A stretch of 64,000 nt of DNA from Spongiivirga citrea. Lineage in GTDB: Bacteria > Bacteroidota > Bacteroidia > Flavobacteriales > Flavobacteriaceae. The stretch covers positions 62,001-126,000 of the forward strand of contig NZ_JAABOQ010000006.1 in NCBI RefSeq assembly GCF_010671565.1. The letters are read 5' to 3'. The position numbers and the translations under genes were made by a program. The notes under the pieces are model-generated. The model did no database searches. It saw only the letters and a program-made list of their open reading frames with translations, and was not told where the DNA came from. Positions 46,401 through 54,226 of the stretch are shown one piece after another. Within the stretch, counting starts at the first letter, position 1, and each line of letters opens with the position of its first letter.

Positions 46401-46469
46401 ATGAAAACACAACCACCTAAGAAAAAGGTGAAGGAAGATTTTCACTGTGATACTGTTGAACAATTTTAA
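43407..46469 (+). CDS. exported amidohydrolase-family protein with two metal-hydrolase domains and a collagen-like Gly-rich linker
   Basis: 1020 residues from ATG 43407. The ATG at 43368 would add 13 residues, but it lies just upstream of a probable -7 element TAACTTTA (43372-43379), so the shorter start with a proper signal peptide (ends TVFSQ) is chosen. The N-terminal amidohydrolase domain (about 30-450) is degenerate at the HxH position (SFIDIYSGFG). The C-terminal domain (about 580-1000) has DEHSHIAAASIN and later TFTHILEGYK, FNSDDAEM and ADLVLWSDHP, so metal binding there looks complete. The linker near 530-557 contains Gly-X-Y triplets. Substrate unknown; the next gene is a shorter relative. 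Confidence 0.88.
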   Translation: MKQKLLVLGFLLSCLTVFSQDYFPKNDGVKTTNNNYTAFTNAKIYVTPTQIIENGTLLIQNGKVVNAGASVSIPQNATVVNLEGKQIYPSFIDIYSGFGIAKPKRASGGGRSAQYNGSREGYYWNDHIMPEAHGVSSFKFDSKKAGELVKAGFGAVNTHLEDGIMRGTSMLVTLNDKDGDETRILDQDAANHLSFRKSVASRQSYPTSIMGGMALIRQVYHDSKWYANGNSDTKDRSLEAVAKNKNLPQIIDAGSAANALRADKIANEFGMNFIIKGGGDEYADIAAIKRTNASFIVPIKFPAAYDVSDPYAASMVELSQMKHWNHAPTNPGVLAKNGVQFALTTADLKSTKDFKSNLMKAIKHGLDETKALEALTTVPARLLGKSNMIGSLNKGSIANFLITSGDIFNKKTTLHENWVQGNKNVINNMNVKDIRGDYDLKIVGNTYSLKLSGELSKLKSEVKKDTVKMASKVTYKDGWLNLFYIPFDEKEERFVRLTAAIGDSDNLSGNGTLASGSLTNWSATKTADKEDDKSGKDGKDGVDGKNGGKGGKGGKAGSTADKDPVLMPLTYPNNAFGFKTNPKAENLLFKNATVWTNEAEGIMESADVLVKNGRIAQVGKDLSDPSAKVIDATGKHLTSGVIDEHSHIAAASINEAGHNNSAEVTIEDVIEANDIGIYRNLSGGVTTIQILHGSANPIGGRSAILKLKWGEDADGLLFKGAPKYIKFALGENVKQSNWNSFSRFPQTRMGVEQVFVDNFTRAREYEAKWKAYNGLSKKAKARAKAPRYDIEMETMVEILNKERFISCHSYVQSEINMLMKVAEQFDFKIQTFTHILEGYKVADKMKEHGVGGSTFSDWWAYKYEVNDAIPYNGAIMHSAGVVTAFNSDDAEMSRRLNQEAAKAIKYGGLSEEEAWKFVTLNPAKLLQIDDKVGSIKVGKHADLVLWSDHPMSIYAKAEKTIIEGVTYFDSARDEQLNKDILKERNMLINMMLKAKNSGMKTQPPKKKVKEDFHCDTVEQF

Positions 46470-46480
46470 TACGAAGCAAG

Positions 46481-47770
46481 ATGAAGAATTTATATAAAAG
46501 TTTACTAGCCTCCATATTTGCAGTATCAACAGTTGTTGCACAGCAAACACCTGCATCTGCACAAAGTGAAACCATTACCATTAATGGTGCTACTGCGCAC
46601 ATAGGAAACGGACAAGTTATTGAAAACAGCGTTGTAGTTTTTAAAGATGGAAAAATTACCTATATAGGTACGCAGGCCCAAAACGTTGGTGGTAAGATGA
46701 TAGATGCAAAAGGCAAGCACGTTTATCCTGGATTTATTGTGCCAAATGCCTCCTTAGGGTTGTCAGAAATTGATGCCGTTCGTCCTACTCGTGATTTTGA
46801 TGAATTGGGCGAGCTAATACCGCATGTAAAAGCTAAAATCGCCTACAATGCCGAATCCAAAGTGGTCGAGAGCATGAGGCCTAATGGCGTTTTATTGGGA
46901 CAAATAACCCCGCGCGGTGGGACTATTTCAGGAACATCATCGGTAATGCAATTCGATGCATGGAATTGGGAAGATGCGGTAGTCAAAGCCGATGACGGTA
47001 TTCATTTAAACTGGCCAAGTAGTTTCACCTTTGGTCGTTGGTGGTTAGGCGAAGACCCTGGAGCTAAACCAGACAAGAAATACGCAGAAAATGTAGGTGC
47101 AATTAAGGATTTTATGCATCAGGCAAAAGCGTATCTAAAAGGTGGGCAAAGTGAAAAAAACCTTCCTTATGAAGCGGTTAAAGGTCTATATGATGGTACT
47201 CAAAAATTATTCGTTCATGCTGGAGGTAAGAAAGAAATAGTAGATGCCGTGAACTTTGCAGCGAATGAAGGAATAAAAATGGTATTAGTGCATGGTAATC
47301 AAGCTCATTTAGTTGCTGATTTATTGGTTAAGAATAAAGTTCCTGTTGTGCTTGACCGATCTCACAGAAACCCAAATATGGATGATGAAGATGTACGACT
47401 GGCTTACAAAATGGCAAAAATTCTAATCGATAAAGACGTCATGGTTACTATTGGGATGGAAGGACAGATGGAACGCATGAATACGCGAAATATCCCATTT
47501 TATGCAGGTACATATGCCGCTTATGGTGTACCAAAAGAAAAAGCAGTTGAAATGATTACACTTAATGCAGCGAAAGTATTGGGTATTGATGCTGATTATG
47601 GCAGTCTGGAAACAGGAAAAAGTGCCACACTGTTTATTAGTGAAGGTGATGCATTAGACATGCGTACAAATATCATTAGTCATGCATTTATTCAAGGTCG
47701 CGAAGTGAGTTTAGAAACGCATCAAACTAAATTATGGAAACGTTATATGGGTAAGTACCACGGTAAATAG
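46481..47770 (+). CDS. exported amidohydrolase-family protein, partner of the upstream enzyme
   Basis: 429 residues. A signal peptide ends near VAQQ. The body is a single amidohydrolase-like domain beginning ITINGATAHIGNGQVIENSV and ending with the family signature KVLGIDADYGSLETGKSATLF. The metal motif HxH is replaced by PGFIVPNASL, as in the N-terminal domain of the 1020-residue protein, so it may be catalytically altered and act as a pseudo-enzyme subunit. The gene follows by 11 bases, indicating an operon of two related proteins. A terminator ends it at 47795. Confidence 0.82.
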   Translation: MKNLYKSLLASIFAVSTVVAQQTPASAQSETITINGATAHIGNGQVIENSVVVFKDGKITYIGTQAQNVGGKMIDAKGKHVYPGFIVPNASLGLSEIDAVRPTRDFDELGELIPHVKAKIAYNAESKVVESMRPNGVLLGQITPRGGTISGTSSVMQFDAWNWEDAVVKADDGIHLNWPSSFTFGRWWLGEDPGAKPDKKYAENVGAIKDFMHQAKAYLKGGQSEKNLPYEAVKGLYDGTQKLFVHAGGKKEIVDAVNFAANEGIKMVLVHGNQAHLVADLLVKNKVPVVLDRSHRNPNMDDEDVRLAYKMAKILIDKDVMVTIGMEGQMERMNTRNIPFYAGTYAAYGVPKEKAVEMITLNAAKVLGIDADYGSLETGKSATLFISEGDALDMRTNIISHAFIQGREVSLETHQTKLWKRYMGKYHGK

Positions 47771-47794
47771 CACTCTTATATCCAATAAATAAAC

Positions 47795-47828
47795 AAAAGC
47801 TAATGGCATCACTACCATTAGCTTTTTT
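47795..47828 (+). terminator. rho-independent terminator after the amidohydrolase pair
   Basis: Stem AAAAGCTAATGG (47795-47806) with CCATTAGCTTTT (47815-47826), an 8-base loop, followed by further T residues. Confidence 0.9.
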
Positions 47829-47920
47829 ATTTCGGTACTGTTTTAAAATAAAACAAGCGGCTTGCGAAGGTTTTATCCTTTTTGGGCCACTTGTTTTTGC
47901 AAACTAGTATTAAGGTAAGT

Positions 47921-48088
47921 CTAGATTGTAAAAAATCCGGAGGTTATTCTATAAACAAACGCTAAAAAACCAATAGCGATCATTCCTAAGGCAAACCATG
48001 TAAATGATTTTAATACAACTAGCTGTAAAAATTGTAGCTTGTTGAAAGCTTGATTGTAAAGATCTTTAAAAAGTAAAATTGTTGTCAT
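47921..48088 (-). CDS. 55-residue single-span membrane protein (DUF6747-like)
   Basis: Reading the minus strand from ATG 48088 to TAG 47921 gives 55 residues. It starts MTTILLFKDLYNQAFNKLQF and continues with a hydrophobic segment (about 33-48, FALGMIAIGFLAFVYR) and a short tail RITSGFFTI. The amphipathic start, Trp-Phe before the helix and the closing R-x-T-x-G-F resemble the DUF6747 small proteins of Flavobacteriaceae. Function unknown. The mRNA leader in front of the ATG contains a 12-bp inverted repeat, and a further palindrome lies upstream. It is framed by its own intergenic regions, so it is probably monocistronic. Confidence 0.7.
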   Translation of the reverse strand: MTTILLFKDLYNQAFNKLQFLQLVVLKSFTWFALGMIAIGFLAFVYRITSGFFTI

Positions 48089-48091
48089 AAT

Positions 48092-48133
48092 CTATTGTAT
48101 TTATGTGATTAATATAAAATCTAAATACAATAG
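48092..48133 (-). repeat. 12-bp inverted repeat abutting the start codon of the small membrane protein
   Basis: CTATTGTATTTA (48092-48103) and its exact complement (48122-48133) are separated by 18 bases. In the transcript of the small gene the hairpin would end 3 bases before the ATG, where it could block or position the ribosome. As DNA it could also be an operator. Confidence 0.65.
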
Positions 48134-48235
48134 GTCATTTGGTTACCCCAAAGGTGCAACCTCTTTAAGGCTAGTCAAAATGAAAATTTTAAATAATCGG
48201 TAGAACATCGAAAAAAAACTTCAAAATGTTAAATA

Positions 48236-48251
48236 TGTTAAAATTTTAACA
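48236..48251. repeat. 16-bp perfect palindrome within a cluster of TGTTAA/TTAACA motifs
   Basis: TGTTAAAATTTTAACA is a perfect palindrome. Further TGTTAA (about 48227) and GTTAACA (about 48268) half sites lie within 35 bases, all in the 345-base stretch between the sigma-54 activator gene and the 55-residue gene. The spacing suggests an operator for a dimeric regulator, but AT-rich chance is possible. Confidence 0.4.
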
Positions 48252-48433
48252 TATAATTTTAAGATTTTGTTAACATTTTATATTCTTTGGATGAGTTCAA
48301 ATCGCATAAAAAAACCACTTAAATAGCTTGTTTTCAGTGTTTTAAATTGGTTTTTTGATTTTAACAAAAAAGTCAAACTCCCAGTAATTCCACAATGACC
48401 CTCGAACTAACCAAATAAGCTGGTGGTAGTATC

Positions 48434-49597
48434 TTACTTACTTGCAAACAGTTTCACATCTTCTTCAGAGACTTCTGCTCCTCCTAAGATAATCAACCGT
48501 TCAATCACATTCCTAAGCTCTCGAATATTTCCTGTCCAGTCATAGTCTTGCAATTTTTTAATTGCTTTATCACTGAAACTTTTTAAAGCAATACCTTGTT
48601 CGCTCGCAATCTTTTTAGAAAAATGATCTACTAGCAACGGAATATCTTCACGTCGATCGTTTAAGGCCGGAACTTTTATCAAGATTACCGCTAGGCGGTG
48701 ATATAGATCTTCGCGAAATTTACCATCTGCTATTTCCTTCTTTAAATCCTTATTGGTCGCAGCAACTACCCTGACATCCACCTTAATATCTTTATCGCTA
48801 CCAACACGCTGTACTCTACTTTCCTGTAGTGCTCGTAATACTTTAGCTTGTGCTGATAAACTCATATCGCCTATTTCATCTAAAAAGATGGTACCTCCAT
48901 TGGCTGCTTCGAACTTACCAGCGCGGTCTTTATTTGCAGATGTAAATGCTCCTTTTACATGACCGAATAGTTCACTTTCAATTAATTCTGAAGGAATCGC
49001 TGCACAGTTTACCTCTATCATTGGGTTTTTACTTCGCTCACTCTTTTCATGAAGCCAATGTGCTACAAGTTCTTTTCCAGTTCCATTAGGACCTGTAATT
49101 AGCACACGAGCATCAGTTGTTGCAACTTTTTCAATCATGTCTTTGATTTGAGCAATCGCATCTGACTCTCCTATCATTTCATATTTCTTGCCTACTTTCT
49201 TCTTCAGCATTTTGTTTTCGACCACCAATTCTTTACGGTCTAAAGCATTACGCACGGTGTTTAAAAGACGATTTAAATCTGGTGGTTTTGAAATATAATC
49301 GAATGCTCCTAATCGCATTGTATTAACAGCCGTATCTAAATCTCCATGACCCGATATCATTACAAAAGGAATCTCAGGTTTTACCTTTTTTGTTGCTTCT
49401 AATACCTCAACACCATCCATTTTAGGCATTTTAATATCGCATAATACAAGGTCGAAATCTTCTTTTTTGATAAGTTCAACGCCCGCAAGACCATCTTCAG
49501 CTTCTAATACTTTATAAGCATCGTTCTCCTCACTCAGTATCTTTACCAGCACACGGCGAATGGCTGCTTCATCTTCTATGACTAAAATTTTTGACAT
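48434..49597 (-). CDS. response regulator with sigma-54 AAA+ domain, no DNA-binding domain
   Basis: 387 residues. A receiver domain (1-120) with phospho-acceptor Asp54 (VLCDIKMPK) is followed by an AAA+ sigma-54 activator domain: Walker A GPNGTGKE at 169-176, the sigma-54 contact loop GAFTSA at 216-221 (usually GAFTGA), Walker B GTIFLDEIGD at 235-244 and FREDLYHRL. The chain stops at 387, immediately after the lid helices (ELRNVIERL), where other NtrC-type proteins continue with a Fis-type helix-turn-helix. Such HTH-less activators are known (for example FlgR of Helicobacter) and act from solution. No histidine kinase gene is adjacent; mscS follows upstream by 21 bases. Confidence 0.9.
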   Translation of the reverse strand: MSKILVIEDEAAIRRVLVKILSEENDAYKVLEAEDGLAGVELIKKEDFDLVLCDIKMPKMDGVEVLEATKKVKPEIPFVMISGHGDLDTAVNTMRLGAFDYISKPPDLNRLLNTVRNALDRKELVVENKMLKKKVGKKYEMIGESDAIAQIKDMIEKVATTDARVLITGPNGTGKELVAHWLHEKSERSKNPMIEVNCAAIPSELIESELFGHVKGAFTSANKDRAGKFEAANGGTIFLDEIGDMSLSAQAKVLRALQESRVQRVGSDKDIKVDVRVVAATNKDLKKEIADGKFREDLYHRLAVILIKVPALNDRREDIPLLVDHFSKKIASEQGIALKSFSDKAIKKLQDYDWTGNIRELRNVIERLIILGGAEVSEEDVKLFASK

Positions 49598-49618
49598 TTT
49601 TTCGATTTTTAATTGAAT

Positions 49619-50524
49619 TTACTCACTCTTGTTTTGATCTAAAGATGTTTCATCAGCTTGATACACGCGCACTTCTCGCTGAGGGAACGGAATACTAATA
49701 TTATGTTCTCTAAATCGCTTATCGATCTCAAAACGCATATCGCTTTTAGGAATTCCAGCAATAAAGCTATCATTCATACTAAAAATAAGCTTAAAATTTA
49801 AGGCACTGTCTCCGAAATTAGTTAACAACACTAAAGGCTCAGGTTTTTTTCGAACTTTAGGATGGGCTAGTGCTACCTCTAGTAAAATATTTTTAACCAA
49901 TTCCGTGTCGCTGCCATAGGCGACACCTACTTCAATATTTTCCCGAGTTAGTGAACCGTTTTCTGTCCAGTTATACAATATCGAAGTTAGGTATTTATGA
50001 TTGGGAATGATTAATACCTTATTATCAATTGTGACTGCTCTTGTTGTACGAAGGTTAATTTTTTCTACCCGTCCTACTTTACCATCTATTTCAATAATAT
50101 CACCAACATGTACCGTTTGATCAAGTAAAATGAAAACCCCTGATATAATATCTTGAAATAAGGTTTGCAATGCTAAACCAATACCAACTAATAAGGCAGC
50201 AGAGGCAGCAAAAATGGCTGTTACGTTAAACCCAGTATTATCAAGAGTGACTAATATGACAACTATGTAAATAAAGTACTTTATAAAGGAAAAAAAGCTA
50301 ACAAACTTCAACTTATCTTCTTCCGGTAACTTTCTTGTGACAAGCCTTCTTATCAGCTTTAACAAATAGGATGTTAAAATAAATACCAGTAAGACTATTA
50401 GTATTTGCAGGATCGTAATATGAACCTTTTCAGTAATATCTATTTGGTATGATAGTAGATCGACAACCTTATCCCAAGTTGATGTTGTTTCTTGTATTGT
50501 ATGTTGCGCGTTATCTTGCGTCAT
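49619..50524 (-). CDS. MscS-type mechanosensitive channel
   Basis: 301 residues. Three membrane segments near residues 36-60, 75-98 and 105-130; the pore helix carries AASAALLVGIGLALQTLFQDIISG with the Gly/Ala packing of MscS TM3. A beta domain follows (HVGDIIEIDGKVGRVEKINLRTTRAV). The C-terminal part (IPFPQREVRVYQ) is the usual end. It releases solutes on osmotic down-shock in the inner membrane. It lies 3 bases after the ABC permease gene and 21 bases before the sigma-54 activator gene, so a common transcript is possible. Confidence 0.93.
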   Translation of the reverse strand: MTQDNAQHTIQETTSTWDKVVDLLSYQIDITEKVHITILQILIVLLVFILTSYLLKLIRRLVTRKLPEEDKLKFVSFFSFIKYFIYIVVILVTLDNTGFNVTAIFAASAALLVGIGLALQTLFQDIISGVFILLDQTVHVGDIIEIDGKVGRVEKINLRTTRAVTIDNKVLIIPNHKYLTSILYNWTENGSLTRENIEVGVAYGSDTELVKNILLEVALAHPKVRKKPEPLVLLTNFGDSALNFKLIFSMNDSFIAGIPKSDMRFEIDKRFREHNISIPFPQREVRVYQADETSLDQNKSE

Positions 50525-50527
50525 CTT

Positions 50528-51853
50528 CTAATATTTTAACCACTTATATAGTTCTTTATAGCTTATTTTTTTTCCGTGCATTAAAATGCCAGTGCGATAA
50601 ATTTTGGCTGCCAACCAAACTATGAATATAAATGTAAGTATTAATAACAGGATAGAAACTACTATCTGCCACCAAGGCACTCCGCCGAGTGGAAATCTCA
50701 TTAGCATTACTATGGGTGAGGTAAGCGGAAACAACGAAAAAGAGACTGCAATAGGACCATCGGGGTTATCAAATACCGAAAAACCGCCAACATACACTGC
50801 AAGTATCAAAGGAACAATTACCGGATAAATAAATTGTTGCGTATCCGTTTCATTATCTACTGCGCTACCAATAGCCGCGTAAATAGAACTGTAAATCAGG
50901 TACCCTAAAACAAAATACACGATAAACAATAGCAACAGCCCTACCCAAGGTATCGTCAGAATCTCATTAAAGTATAAATTAACTTTTGATAAATCGCCAG
51001 AATTCGCATTCATCATCTCAATAGAATCATTAGCAACTGCATTGGTAGAAGCCAACTGCTGCAAATCAATACCAAGCCAAAATGTAAGAGCTATCAACAC
51101 AATACCTCCTAAAACAATCCATATTAAAAATTGAAAAACACCCGCTAATGACGTCCCAATAATTTTACCCATCATTAATTGAAATGGTTTGACTGAAGAG
51201 ATGATTACTTCAACTATACGACTGGTTTTTTCCTCGATAACACTTCGCATTACAAACGAACCATATATAATGATAAACATCATAATCAGGTAACCAAAAG
51301 CGCTACCAATAAAGGCCTTGATTTCGTTAATTCCTTTTAAATTTTGACTGCCTGTAAAGCTACTGGTGTTTAGTTCGAAATCGGTATCTATTTTTGAAAG
51401 CGCTTCTTTAGAAATACCATAATTCGCCAACCTTAGCTCACGAAGTTTACGCTCAATACGCTGTTCAATATTACTAAGCGTTGATACACTTGGAGAGTTT
51501 GAAGAATAAAACTGAATTTCTTCATTTAGTCGGTCGATCTCCATACCATCAGGTATAAATAAAAAACCACTAGCGCCGATTTGCAAACTGCTATCTTTTG
51601 CTTGAGTAAACGATAATTTTCTGAAATGCAAAAAAGAAATAGATTGACTTTTCTCCAGTTCTGGTAGAAATAATCCGCTTTGATCGAGAACCGTAATTAG
51701 CTTTTTATCCTCCCCGTTTACACTAGTCAAATAGATAATTAAACTAACCATTCCTGCAAAAATTAACGGACTAACGAAGGTCATAACCACAAAAGCTCTA
51801 TTTCGAACCTTTGCTAAAAACTCTCGAACAATAATTAATTTTAGCTTACTCAT
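50528..51853 (-). CDS. ABC-2 type permease (NatB-like)
   Basis: 441 residues from ATG 51853 (MSKLKLIIVREFLAKVRN); the frame continues 12 codons upstream but those lie inside the ATPase gene. Architecture: one N-terminal helix (about 20-45), a large extracytoplasmic domain to about 170, then five helices. FVMRSVIEEKTSRIVEVIISSVKP is the diagnostic loop of ABC-2 exporters of the NatB type. It probably exports ions, drugs or lipids. It overlaps the ATPase gene by 8 bases with GAGGAG in front of its ATG. Confidence 0.88.
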   Translation of the reverse strand: MSKLKLIIVREFLAKVRNRAFVVMTFVSPLIFAGMVSLIIYLTSVNGEDKKLITVLDQSGLFLPELEKSQSISFLHFRKLSFTQAKDSSLQIGASGFLFIPDGMEIDRLNEEIQFYSSNSPSVSTLSNIEQRIERKLRELRLANYGISKEALSKIDTDFELNTSSFTGSQNLKGINEIKAFIGSAFGYLIMMFIIIYGSFVMRSVIEEKTSRIVEVIISSVKPFQLMMGKIIGTSLAGVFQFLIWIVLGGIVLIALTFWLGIDLQQLASTNAVANDSIEMMNANSGDLSKVNLYFNEILTIPWVGLLLLFIVYFVLGYLIYSSIYAAIGSAVDNETDTQQFIYPVIVPLILAVYVGGFSVFDNPDGPIAVSFSLFPLTSPIVMLMRFPLGGVPWWQIVVSILLLILTFIFIVWLAAKIYRTGILMHGKKISYKELYKWLKY

Positions 51854-52781
51854 CTCCTCGACTACTAACTGATTGCACAAAAATGTCATTCACGCTAGGT
51901 ACCTTTTCTACAAAATGAGTTACTGTTCCTTTGCTTGCCAAATAACTAATTAATTCGTTTGCTTTCTGATCACTATTTAAATGAACATTTAGCTTAAGCT
52001 CATTTCCAATTGTTTTAAAATGCGCCGGGCTTGTTCTAAATTCTTGTTGAATTTGTTTTAGCAGTTGCATATTTTCAGCTGCTTCCAAGGCAACTTCAAA
52101 GGTATTTGATCGATATTCGCGTTTGATATCTATTAGCTTGCCATCTACTATTTTTTCAGCTTTATCTATTAGTGCTATATGATCACAAAGCTCTTCAACG
52201 GATTCCATTCTATGGGTTGAAAATATAACTGTCGCTCCATCTTCTCTAAGCTGAAGAATTTCATCCTTTATTTGGTTTGCATTAATAGGATCGAACCCCG
52301 AAAATGGTTCGTCAAATATGAGCAGTTTGGGATTGTGCAATACGGTAACAACAAACTGCACTTTTTGCGCCATTCCCTTAGACAACTCGGTAAGCTTCTT
52401 GTTCCACCAATGGTTTATATTCAAGCGATCAAACCAATAGTTTAGCTGTTCTTTTGCTTCCACTTTTGACAACCCCTTTAGTCGAGCTAAATAAATTGCT
52501 TGCTCTCCTACTTTCATGTTTTTGTATAGCCCGCGTTCTTCTGGTAAATAACCTATTTGCTTTACATGGTCAGGCTTTGAAGGTTCACCATTCATAGTCA
52601 AATATCCTTCATCTGGTAATATAATTTGATTTATGATGCGAATAAGACTTGTTTTTCCCGCTCCATTTGGGCCTAACAATCCAAAAATACTTCCAGTAGG
52701 AACACTGATGGATACTTTATTTAAAGCAACATAATCAGCATATTTTTTAGTAATGTTGTTGGCAACCAACAGATGATCCAT
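51846..52781 (-). CDS. ABC transporter ATPase (NatA-like)
   Basis: 311 residues. Walker A GLLGPNGAGKTS, Q-loop GYLPEERGLYKNMKV, signature LSKGMAQKVQ (Lys in place of the usual Gly-Gly pair), Walker B LLIFDEPFSGFDP and the switch His STHRMES. The C-terminal 90 residues are the extension of the NatA/DUF4162 group. It pairs with the overlapping permease. The LSKGMAQK signature is normal for this subfamily. Confidence 0.92.
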   Translation of the reverse strand: MDHLLVANNITKKYADYVALNKVSISVPTGSIFGLLGPNGAGKTSLIRIINQIILPDEGYLTMNGEPSKPDHVKQIGYLPEERGLYKNMKVGEQAIYLARLKGLSKVEAKEQLNYWFDRLNINHWWNKKLTELSKGMAQKVQFVVTVLHNPKLLIFDEPFSGFDPINANQIKDEILQLREDGATVIFSTHRMESVEELCDHIALIDKAEKIVDGKLIDIKREYRSNTFEVALEAAENMQLLKQIQQEFRTSPAHFKTIGNELKLNVHLNSDQKANELISYLASKGTVTHFVEKVPSVNDIFVQSVSSRGDE

Positions 52782-52801
52782 AGATGATATTTGAAAGGTC
52801 T

Positions 52802-52809
52802 CAAAGATA
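52802..52809 (-). promoter_or_regulatory. -7 element for the ABC-mscS-activator cluster
   Basis: The minus strand reads TATCTTTG (TAnnTTTG), 20 bases before the ATG at 52781; transcription would start near 52796. No good -33 TTTG is visible. Confidence 0.45.
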
Positions 52810-52967
52810 TTGAATTGACCGAGAATTAAGCAGAATAGCGTTTGTTTTATTTTTTGTTGATCCTATCCTAAAGTCTGGGCTTTGGGATCTAAACCTATAC
52901 TTTTGTTTAACCTTTGAATTACTAGCAAAAAACAAAAAAGCATCTAAAAAAACAGTAGAAAACAAAA

Positions 52968-52998
52968 CCCACCCTTAATTTAAAGCACTAAGGATGGG
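52968..52998 (-). terminator. terminator after dnaJ
   Basis: On the minus strand CCCATCCTTA pairs with TAAGGGTGGG around an 11-base loop with one mismatch, followed by TTTTGTTTTC. It lies about 90 bases after the dnaJ stop and fits the end of the grpE-dnaJ transcript. The remaining sequence of the 305-base gap 52782-53086 shows no gene. Confidence 0.7.
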
Positions 52999-53059
52999 AA
53001 AAAATTGCTATGAAAAAGAAAAAATTAGCGCTATAAGAATATAGCACTAGTTATCAAAG

Positions 53060-53090
53060 ATAACTTTTTTTTGTTAAACAAAAAAGTTAT
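53060..53090. repeat. AT-rich stem-loop overlapping the dnaJ stop codon
   Basis: ATAACTTTTT at 53060-53069 and its complement at 53081-53090 bracket an 11-base TTTGTTAAACA loop. It includes the dnaJ stop codon at 53087-53089. It may protect the 3' end or be a weak first terminator ahead of the stronger one at 52968-52998. Confidence 0.5.
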
Positions 53091-54199
53091 GAAAACATAT
53101 CTTTTACTTTTTCAAAAAAGGATTTATCGCTTTTTAAAGGGCTTGGCTCGAAGTTTTCGTCACCTTGCATTTTCTCAAAAAAGGATTTTTGATCTTTCGA
53201 CAAATGTTGCGGTGTCCAGACATTTATGTGTACTAAAAGATCACCCGCCCCATATCCGTTTATACTAGGAATTCCTTTTCCTCGTAGTCGAAGTATTTTT
53301 CCTGATTGAATACCTTGCTCCAATTTAATCCGAACTTTCCCAGTAACGGTATCAATCTCTTTACTCCCACCTAAAATTGCCTCTGGCATGCTTACGTATA
53401 GGTCATAATGTAGATTATCTCCCTCACGCTTTAAGGTTTCATGTTCCAATTCTTGAATACCTACAAGTAAATCACCAGAAATTCCGTTTCCTGGGGCTTC
53501 ATTCCCTTTTCCTGAAACTTTAAGCTGCATACCATCAACTACTCCAGCTGGAATTGGAATTGTAACTGTTTCTTCCTCCGTAATAAGTCCGTTGGCATCG
53601 GCACCTGATGGTCTTTTATCAATCATTTGCCCTGCTCCACCACATGTATTACAGGTAGTAGCAGTTTGCATCCTTCCTAAAATAGTATTGGTAATACGTG
53701 TTACTTGACCACTACCATTACAAGTGCTACAGGTTTTATAACTAACCCCAGCTGCTTGTTTTTTCCTTTTAATGCTTATTTTCTTCTCTACTCCATTTGC
53801 GATCTCCTCTAAGGTTAGCTTTACACGAATGCGCAAATTACTTCCCTTAACGCGACGTTGGCCTCCGCCACCACCAAAACCACTAAAACCACCGAAACCT
53901 CCACCGAAAATATCACCAAACTGACTGAATATGTCTTCCATATTCATTCCGCCCCCGCCGAAACCGCCGGCTCCACCTTCAAATGCAGCATGTCCAAATT
54001 GATCATATCGGGCTTTCTTCTGCTCATCACCTAAAACTTCATAGGCTTCCGCAGCTTTCTTAAATTGCTCTTCAGCAGCTGGGTCGTCTGGGTTTTTATC
54101 TGGATGAAACTCTATGGCCTTTTTACGATACGCCTTTTTAATCTCAGCCTGAGAGGCTCCTTTGCTAACGCCTAATATGTCGTAATAATCTTCTTTCAA
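53087..54199 (-). CDS. dnaJ: DnaJ (Hsp40) co-chaperone
   Basis: 370 residues. J domain (1-70) with HPDKNP; a Gly/Phe-rich region ([22 protein letters not shown]); four CxxCxGxG-type zinc repeats, of which [20 protein letters not shown] and a leading pair are visible, although two of the four repeats appear shortened or absent between 140 and 200; then the C-terminal substrate domain. E. coli DnaJ has four complete repeats; here only two intact CxxCxGxG motifs (CSTCNGSG and CNTCGGAG) can be read, so the zinc finger seems reduced to a single site. It stimulates DnaK together with the upstream GrpE (27-base gap). Confidence 0.93.
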   Translation of the reverse strand: MKEDYYDILGVSKGASQAEIKKAYRKKAIEFHPDKNPDDPAAEEQFKKAAEAYEVLGDEQKKARYDQFGHAAFEGGAGGFGGGGMNMEDIFSQFGDIFGGGFGGFSGFGGGGGQRRVKGSNLRIRVKLTLEEIANGVEKKISIKRKKQAAGVSYKTCSTCNGSGQVTRITNTILGRMQTATTCNTCGGAGQMIDKRPSGADANGLITEEETVTIPIPAGVVDGMQLKVSGKGNEAPGNGISGDLLVGIQELEHETLKREGDNLHYDLYVSMPEAILGGSKEIDTVTGKVRIKLEQGIQSGKILRLRGKGIPSINGYGAGDLLVHINVWTPQHLSKDQKSFFEKMQGDENFEPSPLKSDKSFFEKVKDMFS

Positions 54200-54226
54200 A
54201 TCGTTGTTTTTTGAGTAAAATATGAC

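Noticed and set aside
48225..48275. TGTTAA repeats as a CRISPR-like or phage attachment array
   Set aside because: Units are only 6-8 bases, irregularly spaced, and no integrase or cas gene is near.
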